Of a stretch of DNA of 64,000 nt, positions 25,815-33,999 are shown one piece after another. Position 1 is the first letter of the stretch. Each line of letters begins with the position of its first letter. Position numbers and translations under genes: made by a program. Below the pieces are notes generated by a model that was not told where the DNA came from, did not search any database, and worked only from the letters and a program-made list of their open reading frames with translations. The stretch lies in contig NZ_SLUP01000004.1 in the NCBI RefSeq assembly GCF_004341235.1, positions 368,916 through 432,915 of the forward strand. The letters are read 5' to 3'. Origin of the DNA: Mariniflexile fucanivorans (GTDB taxonomy: Bacteria; Bacteroidota; Bacteroidia; Flavobacteriales; Flavobacteriaceae).

Positions 25815-27465
25815 ATTTATTGCTTGGACAGGAGGGATTGTACTAATATTGCTTAGCATAGTTAGTTGCGATGATAAACTGGATGGAACTACGTTCTTTA
25901 CCAGTGATGATATGACAATTATTCAAACATTAGAAGCTAACCCAGAGAAGTTTTCTTCTTATATAGAAATTTTAGAAAAAACAGACTTTTACAATGCTTT
26001 TAAAAGCTACGGAAATTATACTTGTTTTGCACCAACTAACGAGGCTGTTAAAGCCTATATAAAAGAAAAATTTAATGTAGAATCTGTAAGCGAAATAACG
26101 AACCCAGAAGATATTGAATTTTTAAAACTAGTTGTAAAATTTCAAACCATAAAAACCGCTAGAGGAACTAGTGGCTTTACAGAAGGAAGGCTTGCAGATA
26201 CAACGTATACTGGCGATTATCTTACCACATCCTTTTTAAAAGGAGGCGGTATAGCTAACGTAGAAATTAACCGTACTGTAGGACTGGAAGAGTACGACAT
26301 AAGTGCTAGTAATGGTATTATTCATACTATAAACGGTGTGTTAGATCCTTATGTAGATCCAGTACCTGTCGTTTTGGATAAAGCTGGTAAACACACCATT
26401 TTTGTTGAAGCGTTAAAACAAACAGGTTATTATGATACGTTTTCGGTTATTTTTAATGAGTTTGGTTCAAAAACAAACTTTACCATTTTAGCTGAATCTG
26501 ATGTTATTTACGCTCAAGAAGGTATCAATTCGTTTAATGATTTGGTAGAGAGATTTTCACCTAATGATACTGATTTTACCAATCCAGAAAATGAATTGAA
26601 CAGGTTTGTTGCATACCATGCCACTCAAAACTTCTTGTATTCTAGGAATTTTCCGGATGATGCGTTTATAAATACCGTATTAACAAGAAATGCTTGGAAA
26701 TCATTTAAAACAGATACAGAACTTAAAATAAATGAAAGCGAAACAGGAGAGAATGATACCTGGACGTCATTAATTATTAGTGAAAGTAACTATCCTGCTA
26801 AAAACGGGGTTTACCATTCTGTAAACAGATTACTTACCGTATTTACACCAAAAGCAAAGCACATTATTTTTGATGTGGTTAGCGACCAACCCGAATACCA
26901 ATCTAAATTAGTTAAAGCAGGCACAGGATATCCAGGTGGGACCTATGCAGGTATAAGATGGTATCCAGAAGCTAATAGACGCTATTTACAACAATCAAAC
27001 AGGATAAACTTAAACAATAACGTTTTAGATGTTGGTGGTTATTCTTGGATAGAATTTGATACACCAGTAATACCTAAAGGAAAATATGAAATGTTAGTAT
27101 CTAGTAATGGTGGGAACAATGCTAGAGCAATTCTTCAAGTATATTGGGATGGTGAACCAATTGGTTCTCTGTATGATTTAACAAAAAATGATGCTAAAAA
27201 AGGATTTCCAGATGAAACACTTATGGAAGCTAATGGATGGAGACATGGTTACAAATGTATTACCAATAATGCAGGTGTAAGTCAATATGATACTGGTGCA
27301 GCAAGTAGGTTTATTATTACTAAAGAGTTACTATGCCCAGAACAAAAGAGTCACGTTATTAGGTTTACAGCTGTTAAGGCAGGAGGTAGCCCTTTAGATT
27401 ATATAGAATGGATACCTGTGGTTGATAATGCACCAGCTGACGATTCAAACTGTTATAATGATTAG
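25801..27465 (+). CDS. Fasciclin (FAS1) lipoprotein with C-terminal beta domain (C)
   Basis: A 554-residue tandem paralogue of the previous FAS1 gene (about 70% identical by eye). It has a lipobox (VSC, Cys23; DDKLDG follows), two FAS1 domains at about 38-190 and 195-350 (YTCFAPTNEAVKAY; NFTILAESDVIYAQ) and the same C-terminal beta domain (VGGYSWIEFDTP, YWDGEPIGSLY, NGWRHGYKCI). The two copies differ mainly at surface-type positions, suggesting that they bind related ligands or form a heteromer. A SusD-tail remnant just upstream records how the duplication arose. The role in glycan capture is inferred from context. Confidence 0.8.
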   Translation: MKTNKFIAWTGGIVLILLSIVSCDDKLDGTTFFTSDDMTIIQTLEANPEKFSSYIEILEKTDFYNAFKSYGNYTCFAPTNEAVKAYIKEKFNVESVSEITNPEDIEFLKLVVKFQTIKTARGTSGFTEGRLADTTYTGDYLTTSFLKGGGIANVEINRTVGLEEYDISASNGIIHTINGVLDPYVDPVPVVLDKAGKHTIFVEALKQTGYYDTFSVIFNEFGSKTNFTILAESDVIYAQEGINSFNDLVERFSPNDTDFTNPENELNRFVAYHATQNFLYSRNFPDDAFINTVLTRNAWKSFKTDTELKINESETGENDTWTSLIISESNYPAKNGVYHSVNRLLTVFTPKAKHIIFDVVSDQPEYQSKLVKAGTGYPGGTYAGIRWYPEANRRYLQQSNRINLNNNVLDVGGYSWIEFDTPVIPKGKYEMLVSSNGGNNARAILQVYWDGEPIGSLYDLTKNDAKKGFPDETLMEANGWRHGYKCITNNAGVSQYDTGAASRFIITKELLCPEQKSHVIRFTAVKAGGSPLDYIEWIPVVDNAPADDSNCYND

Positions 27466-27479
27466 AAACTATTAAACTA

Positions 27480-27516
27480 GAAGGAATCCAATTTGGATAA
27501 CCCATTGGATTCCTTC
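27480..27516 (+). other. Perfect 13-bp stem-loop between FAS1 genes
   Basis: GAAGGAATCCAAT (27480-27492) pairs perfectly with 27504-27516 around an 11-nt loop. No T run follows, and the next gene starts 33 bp later, so transcript processing or stabilisation is more likely than termination. Confidence 0.65.
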
Positions 27517-27548
27517 ATATTAAGAAAAGAATAATTAAACAATTTATA

Positions 27549-29075
27549 ATGAAGAACAAAAACATTTGCATATTTAATTTCAGTCGATTACTGGTAATCG
27601 TTTGTATTTTCCTTACAGTTAGCTGTAAAGAAGAAGCTTGGGATGACCATTACGACCAGCAAGACTCAAGATTGGAAAAGAGTATATTAACTGTACTGTC
27701 TGAAAACCCAGAATATTCAACATTTGTTACCTATTTAGAGCAAACCGGGTACAGTAGTCAATTACAAACATCGCAGGCGTTTACTGTTTGGGCACCAACT
27801 AATGCTGCTTTTGCAGAAGTGTCTAGTACCATATTAAACAATCCAGATTTATTAAAAGAACTCATTGGGAATCATGTAAGCTCATTCTCTTATAACACAT
27901 CAAGTAATCCAGATGTACTGGTAAAGATGTTTAATAATAAATATGTTCAGTTTATCAATGCAAATGGAACCTCAACTTTTGGTGGTCTAAATTTAAAGGA
28001 TAAAGACATGTTAACTGCCAATGGTGTTTTGCATACTATTAACGAAGTTTTGCTAGTTAGTCCAAATATTTGGGGATACCTTAATAATAATGCTAGTGAA
28101 TTTCCTTCATTAATGGAATTTCTTACACAATACAACGAAACGATTTTCGATGAACAAAATAGTGTTAAAACAGGAACAAACTCATTAGGGCAATCTGTTT
28201 ACGATTCTATTTTTATACCATCAAACACCTTCTTTAAAACCATTGGGGATTTAAGTTCTGAAGAAAGACGTTATACCTTTATTGGTTTAACAGAACCTGC
28301 TTATACGGGTATTTATGATACGTTTAAAGATTTCTATAACTATCCTGTTGCCGATTCTATAAAAGCAAATACGGATAGAACCATATTTAGTAATTTGAAT
28401 TTTTTAGGTACAGCAGAAGAAATTAACGATTTAAGTGGCACACCAATATATACCACGACAGGAGGTTTAGTAACCCTAGACCCAAGTAGTATTACAGAAA
28501 ATGTAGCTTTAAGTAATGGTAATGTATTTGTTGTTAATCAATTAAATTATGATCCAAAAAGTTTAATTTATAAAAATATACGTTATGAAATTGAAAATGC
28601 TGAAAGAAGAACCATTGGTGATATAGTCGCTTTAACAATTCAGAAAAAATTCAGTACATCTTCATCAGGTTTATTTTATAATACGGTTAGTTTAGACCAA
28701 AATCCAAATGCTGGATCAACTAATAACTATTTCGAAATAGCTTTTACCAATGTATTATCAGCGAGTTACACCTTACACTTAAAATTTGTACCTGTAGGAG
28801 CTTCTAAAAAGACTAAATTAAGATTTGAGTTTAGTTATACAGATGCTAATAAAAACAAAGTGGTTAAACAAATACCCGCTATAGAAGTTGGCAATCAAGA
28901 AGATGGTGTTATACAAATAGGGGATGTATTCGATATACCAGTATATATAAATAAGGAAGTAAACAATAATTATTCTGTAAAATTAAAAGTGTTTGTTGAT
29001 GTTAGTGAGCCAGAGTTAATACTATACGATCGCAGATTTGGCATTGATTACGCAGAATTAAAACCTGTAGAATAA
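27549..29075 (+). CDS. Fasciclin (FAS1) lipoprotein (D)
   Basis: A 508-residue lipoprotein (TVSC, Cys26, followed by KEEAWDDHYD, an acidic stretch of the kind linked to surface export in Bacteroidota). It has a clear FAS1 domain at about 42-175 (FTVWAPTNAAFAEV ... NGVLHTINEVLL), a second, weaker unit at about 178-345 (SIFIPSNTFFKTIGD ... NGNVFVVNQLNY), and a C-terminal beta domain of about 150 residues unlike that of the two preceding proteins (RRFGIDYAELKPVE at the end). It lies 16 bp before the second SusC gene and is likely the partner lipoprotein of SusCD pair 2. Function as a binding protein is inferred. Confidence 0.78.
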   Translation: MKNKNICIFNFSRLLVIVCIFLTVSCKEEAWDDHYDQQDSRLEKSILTVLSENPEYSTFVTYLEQTGYSSQLQTSQAFTVWAPTNAAFAEVSSTILNNPDLLKELIGNHVSSFSYNTSSNPDVLVKMFNNKYVQFINANGTSTFGGLNLKDKDMLTANGVLHTINEVLLVSPNIWGYLNNNASEFPSLMEFLTQYNETIFDEQNSVKTGTNSLGQSVYDSIFIPSNTFFKTIGDLSSEERRYTFIGLTEPAYTGIYDTFKDFYNYPVADSIKANTDRTIFSNLNFLGTAEEINDLSGTPIYTTTGGLVTLDPSSITENVALSNGNVFVVNQLNYDPKSLIYKNIRYEIENAERRTIGDIVALTIQKKFSTSSSGLFYNTVSLDQNPNAGSTNNYFEIAFTNVLSASYTLHLKFVPVGASKKTKLRFEFSYTDANKNKVVKQIPAIEVGNQEDGVIQIGDVFDIPVYINKEVNNNYSVKLKVFVDVSEPELILYDRRFGIDYAELKPVE

Positions 29076-29091
29076 ACCAACAAAAATTAAT

Positions 29092-32000
29092 ATGAATTAT
29101 TATTTGACTATGATGAAATTAAAAAATACATATACCCTGTTTTGCATTTTATTTTTAGGGATTACTTTGGCATTACAAGCACAAGTTAAATCTGGGAATA
29201 TTGTAACAGGATCGGTGGTAGATGCAGCCAGTAAACAAAAATTAGCAGGGATTAATGTTAGGATAGGTTCTTTTGCATCTGTACTAACCGATACAGATGG
29301 TAAGTTTTCAATAAAAATTCCAGATTCTAGAGCAACACTTATAATAAGCAGTCCTAATCACCAAACCAAAGAAGTTGCATTAAAAGGACGTAAAAATGTG
29401 GAGATTGCAATTTATAACAACGATTTTAACTCGTATTATAAAGCAGTTGATATGCCTGTGGGACAACAATCAAACGCATCTATTGTGAGCGCTGTAGCGA
29501 CTAAAAAAGTGGATATTTCTACACCTAAAGAATCGGTAGCGAATATACTAAATGGAGAAATAAGCGGTACCAGAGCTATCATGCGTTCGGGTGTTCCTGG
29601 TATTGGAGCCAATATATTTATTAGAGGATATAATACTTTAAACGGTGCTACACAACCTTTAATTATAGTTGATGGGATGATGCTTGAAACAAATACCTTT
29701 ACTAATAACTCTTTAATAAACGGTTATAGTTATGATCCTTTATCGGATATGAATCCAAAAGATATTGCTAATATTACAGTTATTAAAGATGCAGCATCTA
29801 TTTATGGATCTAGAGGTGCCAATGGAGTTATATTAATTGAAACCAATAAAACCACAGATGTATCTACCAAAATAGATTTCTATGTTCAAGGAGGGTTAAA
29901 TTTTGCACCTAAAAACCTTCCAATGATGAATAATAACCAATACCGTTCTTATTTATCAGATCAAGTAAAGAACTCGGGTCGTTATACAAGCAGTCAAATA
30001 AGCAACTTACCGTATTTTAACGAAAATCCTGCTTTTCAAGATTATCAAAAATATCATAACGCCACAGATTGGCAAAATGAAGTATTTAACAACGATTTTG
30101 TAAATGAGTATTACCTACGTGTAACAGGAGGAGATGAAGTTGCAAAATATGGATTATCTATAGGGTATTCATCTAACCAAGGGGTGGTTTCTAATGCGGA
30201 TTTTAACAGGTTTACAACCCGTTTTAATGCTGAAACAAACATTACTGAAAGATTGTCGTTAAAAACAAACTTAAGTGTAAGTTATACAACACGTAATTTA
30301 TTTGATGATGGTTTATTAAGTACATCACCAATTTATTCAGCGCTTAATAAATCACCATTTTTAGCGCCATTTATTCCAAATGCAGATGGTATTATAACAG
30401 AATCTTATGAAGATATTGATAATATAGGTGGTTTTAGTAACCCTAGAGCTATTACAGATAATGCTACGTTTCAAGCTAAAGATTATAACTTATATGGTCA
30501 TTTAGATTTTGGATACAAAATATCAAATAATATGAATATACATTCTTTGATAGGTGTTAACTATATTAAAAACAGACAAAATGTGTTTTTACCAAATTTA
30601 GGGCTTTCTACCGAATATAATGAGTATGGAGATGCACAGGTAAGAACCTCGAAAGTAAATGCAGAAAGTTTGTTTGCTATTTATAACGATACAAGATTAA
30701 ACTACAAATTAAATGTAGATCATATTCATGATTTCTCTTTTAATGTAGGGTTCCGTTTTAATTCAAATCAATATGAAAATTCATATTCAACAAGTGGTAA
30801 CTCTGGAGATGATCAATTTACTTCTCTAGGAGATGGTGATAAATTAACAAATGTTACTTCAGGAAGTATAGGTAACTGGAAATATGGTTCTATGTACGGT
30901 AATGCAAATTATTCGTTTTTAAATAAATATTTTGTAAGTTATAATATTTCTGCCGATGCTTCTTCACGTTTTGGAGACGATAAATCGGTAGGTATATTTC
31001 CAGCAGTTAGTGCTGGTTGGTTAATTTCTTCCGAGGGTTTTATGGCAAACAACGCAACTGTAGATATGCTTAAATTGCGTGCTAGCTATGGTTTAACTGG
31101 TAACGATGGTATTGGAAACAACAATGCAGAATCTTACTTTGTTTCTACTAGATTTCTAGAAGGTGCAGGTCTTGTAAACGGCAATATTGGAAATAGCTCT
31201 CTTAGTTGGGAAGAAACAGCTAAAACAAATTTAGGTTTAGACATAGGTTTATTTAACGAACGTTTATCTTTTAACATCGATTATTTTAACAATGTAACCG
31301 AAGGATTGATTAACTTCAATCAAACAGATCCTGTTTTTGGGGGAGGAAGTTACATGTCGAATGATGGAAGACTTAAAAATATTGGATTAGAATTTAGTAT
31401 GAATGCTCGTATATTCAATACCCCTAGTTTTACTTGGGATATTGGAGGTAACATTTCTACTTATAAAAATGAAATTACATCACTTCCTGGTGATAGACAA
31501 ATTATTGATATAGAAGGTATAAATGCTACAATTTTAAATGAGGAATTTAGTCCATTAGGGTTGTTTTACGGTTATAAAACAGACGGAATTTATAACAATG
31601 CTGCCGAAGCTTCTGCAGATGGTTTAGTATGGAGAGATTTTGCAGGGTTTAATCAACCTTTTGTTGCTGGTGATGTTCGTTTTGTAAATACAAATGGCTC
31701 TGATAATGTTATTAATGAAGATGATAGAGTAGTAATAGGTAATCCTAATCCAGATTTTACTGGAATGTTTTACAATACATTCACTTATAAAAAACTGACA
31801 CTATCAACTGTGTTCTCATTCAGTCAAGGTAACGATGTGTACAATGCTTTAAGATGGAAAACGGAATCTATGTCAGGTTTCTCTAACCAAAGTTTAGCGA
31901 CGGTAAATCGTTGGACGGTCGATAATCAAGACACAAACATCCCACGTGCCGTATATGGAGATGCTGTTGGAAATTCAAGATTTTCAGACAGATGGATAGA

Positions 32001-32223
32001 AGATGGTTCTTACATCCGTCTTAAAACAATATCATTATCATACAGTCCAGAAATTTATAACGTAACGTTTTATGTTACCGCAAATAACATATTTACAATT
32101 ACAGATTATTTAGGATACGATCCAGAAGTAAGTACTTCACAAACAAGTTATTTACAAGGTATCGATGCAGGGTTTACACCGCAATACAGTTCTGTATTAG
32201 TTGGTATTAGATTAGGACTATAA
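29092..32223 (+). CDS. SusC/RagA-type TonB-linked outer-membrane transporter (2)
   Basis: A 1043-residue SusC-like receptor. The signal peptide ends LALQAQ, which could also be reached from ATG codons at 29110 or 29113; the 29092 start is kept because it follows an A-rich leader. A CarboxypepD_reg-like domain (VVDAASKQKLAGINV, TDTDGKFSI) is followed by an atypical linker without an obvious TonB box. The plug (VANILNGEISGTRAI, IFIRGYNTLNGATQPLIIVDG, ITVIKDAASIYGSRGANGVILI) and barrel end in SSVLVGIRLGL. It is clearly divergent from the first SusC in this operon, so the two pairs probably import different glycans or different sizes. The partner SusD gene follows. Confidence 0.93.
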   Translation: MNYYLTMMKLKNTYTLFCILFLGITLALQAQVKSGNIVTGSVVDAASKQKLAGINVRIGSFASVLTDTDGKFSIKIPDSRATLIISSPNHQTKEVALKGRKNVEIAIYNNDFNSYYKAVDMPVGQQSNASIVSAVATKKVDISTPKESVANILNGEISGTRAIMRSGVPGIGANIFIRGYNTLNGATQPLIIVDGMMLETNTFTNNSLINGYSYDPLSDMNPKDIANITVIKDAASIYGSRGANGVILIETNKTTDVSTKIDFYVQGGLNFAPKNLPMMNNNQYRSYLSDQVKNSGRYTSSQISNLPYFNENPAFQDYQKYHNATDWQNEVFNNDFVNEYYLRVTGGDEVAKYGLSIGYSSNQGVVSNADFNRFTTRFNAETNITERLSLKTNLSVSYTTRNLFDDGLLSTSPIYSALNKSPFLAPFIPNADGIITESYEDIDNIGGFSNPRAITDNATFQAKDYNLYGHLDFGYKISNNMNIHSLIGVNYIKNRQNVFLPNLGLSTEYNEYGDAQVRTSKVNAESLFAIYNDTRLNYKLNVDHIHDFSFNVGFRFNSNQYENSYSTSGNSGDDQFTSLGDGDKLTNVTSGSIGNWKYGSMYGNANYSFLNKYFVSYNISADASSRFGDDKSVGIFPAVSAGWLISSEGFMANNATVDMLKLRASYGLTGNDGIGNNNAESYFVSTRFLEGAGLVNGNIGNSSLSWEETAKTNLGLDIGLFNERLSFNIDYFNNVTEGLINFNQTDPVFGGGSYMSNDGRLKNIGLEFSMNARIFNTPSFTWDIGGNISTYKNEITSLPGDRQIIDIEGINATILNEEFSPLGLFYGYKTDGIYNNAAEASADGLVWRDFAGFNQPFVAGDVRFVNTNGSDNVINEDDRVVIGNPNPDFTGMFYNTFTYKKLTLSTVFSFSQGNDVYNALRWKTESMSGFSNQSLATVNRWTVDNQDTNIPRAVYGDAVGNSRFSDRWIEDGSYIRLKTISLSYSPEIYNVTFYVTANNIFTITDYLGYDPEVSTSQTSYLQGIDAGFTPQYSSVLVGIRLGL

Positions 32224-32235
32224 TTTTTATTGAAT

Positions 32236-33888
32236 ATGAAAATTGAAATCATTAAAAAACAACAAATGAAACAGTATATAAATATTTTTTTAAGCCTATT
32301 TTTAATTTTAATATTATTTTCTTCTTGCGAAAGCCTTTTAGAGGTTGAACCCGAAGAAGTATTGTTAGAAGAAGACTATTTAGGCGATAATAAGTTAGAT
32401 GCAAGATCTGCACTATTTGGAGTTCTATCACAATTGCAAGATGTTGTAGAGCAATATGTGGTGCTAGGTGAGATGAGAGCCGATTTAGTAGATGTAACCA
32501 CGCAATCTGGAGACGATATCAGACAAATTAGTAATCATAACATAACAGCAAATAATAGTTATGTAAATCCCACAAATTTATTTTCTATCATCAACAATTG
32601 TAATTTTGCGTTAGCAGGTATAGATACTGCTGCTTACGATGGTATTTTAGAAGATGATTATGCGTCTATTATGCGTATTAGAACATGGGCACAAATGCAA
32701 ATTTTAATAAATTACGGTAAGTTGCCTTATGTAACAAAACCAATTTCAACTACAGAGAATTTGGATGAAGAATATCCATTACTTACTTACGAGCAAGGGA
32801 TCGATCAATTAATTCAAAATTTAGAATCTGTTGCAGGCATTGAAAATGTTACTAAATATGATGGCTCTTTAGGATACACCATATTTAATATGATACCAGA
32901 TAATGATGTGCTTTTAGGTGATTTGCACCTTTGGAAAAAGAACTATGTAACAGCGGCCACTTATTACAAAGCTTTTTTAGATAAAAATGTAGCGAACGTT
33001 GGTTCTCTTTATAATTTATCGGCTTACACTGCAAATACAACACTTAGTGGAGGTAATTACACAGTAACAAACAGTTGGATATCTATTTTTGTTAACACAG
33101 CCCCAGCTTCGGCAGAAATAATTAATTATGTAGCATTTAGCGAAGATTATAGACAGCCAAATAGTGGTTATGATGTTTTAAGAACTCAAACAAAACCTTC
33201 AGCTTTAATAATAAATAACTGGCTATCTCAAGAGAGAAGTTATGAAGGAGTTGCTTATGTGTCTGAAATTCCAGGAGATAATAGACTTACAAGTTCTGTT
33301 ATAGGGTACACCTATGAAACTCCTATAATCCGTAAGTATAATTATGAATATTTTTCATGGAACAGAGCGGCTAGAATTTATCTTCGTTTTGCAGAAGCAA
33401 TTAATTATGCGGGATATCCACAACAAGCTTTAGCTATTGTTAATGGAATTTTTAATACTACCGATTCACCAAAAGATGCGCCTTTATTTTTAAATCCTGA
33501 AAGCTATTTGAACTTTCCGATAAATAAATATTATACAGCTAATTCTAGTGGGGTGCCAACTGCAGGTAACCAAGGGATTAGAGGTCGAGTTGATATGGCA
33601 CCTGTAAGTGTAGATGCTACTTTAAATGAAGCTGATACTATTGAAGCTGTTGGGCAATTAATTCTTGAAGAAGCAGCTTTAGAGTTGGCTTTTGAAGGAA
33701 CTAGATGGGAAGATTTATTGCGTTTTGCTATGCGTAATAATAACCCAAGTATATTGGCAGATGCTGTGGCAAGTAAATTCGCAGCAGCAGAAGATTTTGG
33801 AACAGCTAGCCAAGTTCAACAAAAATTAATGAATCCGGAAAATTGGTTTTTACCATTAACCATTCCAGAAAATTTTAAGTCTAACTAA
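32236..33888 (+). CDS. SusD/RagB-type glycan-binding lipoprotein (2)
   Basis: A SusD-like protein of 550 residues from the ATG at 32236 (540 from 32266, which gives a shorter n-region; either is possible). Lipobox FSSC is followed by ESLLEVEPEEVL. Family landmarks include RIRTWAQMQILINYGKLPYV, YLRFAEAINYAGYPQQAL and LILEEAALELAFEGTRWEDLLRF. The inner part is longer than in pair 1 and carries an extra loop near GNQGIRGRVDMAPVS. It is the binding partner of the SusC encoded 12 bp upstream, and the last gene of the operon before a strong terminator. Confidence 0.92.
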   Translation: MKIEIIKKQQMKQYINIFLSLFLILILFSSCESLLEVEPEEVLLEEDYLGDNKLDARSALFGVLSQLQDVVEQYVVLGEMRADLVDVTTQSGDDIRQISNHNITANNSYVNPTNLFSIINNCNFALAGIDTAAYDGILEDDYASIMRIRTWAQMQILINYGKLPYVTKPISTTENLDEEYPLLTYEQGIDQLIQNLESVAGIENVTKYDGSLGYTIFNMIPDNDVLLGDLHLWKKNYVTAATYYKAFLDKNVANVGSLYNLSAYTANTTLSGGNYTVTNSWISIFVNTAPASAEIINYVAFSEDYRQPNSGYDVLRTQTKPSALIINNWLSQERSYEGVAYVSEIPGDNRLTSSVIGYTYETPIIRKYNYEYFSWNRAARIYLRFAEAINYAGYPQQALAIVNGIFNTTDSPKDAPLFLNPESYLNFPINKYYTANSSGVPTAGNQGIRGRVDMAPVSVDATLNEADTIEAVGQLILEEAALELAFEGTRWEDLLRFAMRNNNPSILADAVASKFAAAEDFGTASQVQQKLMNPENWFLPLTIPENFKSN

Positions 33889-33916
33889 ACATAATTAGTT
33901 TACTTAATTAAATATG

Positions 33917-33955
33917 AACGTCACTCTTAAGTAAATTTTGAGTGACGTTTTTTTT
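33917..33955 (+). terminator. Rho-independent terminator of the SusCD/FAS1 operon
   Basis: A perfect 10-bp stem AACGTCACTC (33917-33926) with GAGTGACGTT (33940-33949) is followed by eight T residues (33948-33955). It separates the operon from the GH3 gene. Confidence 0.88.
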
Positions 33956-33999
33956 AAGCCCAATTGAATTTCGTTAAAACTACATAATCAATAATAAAA

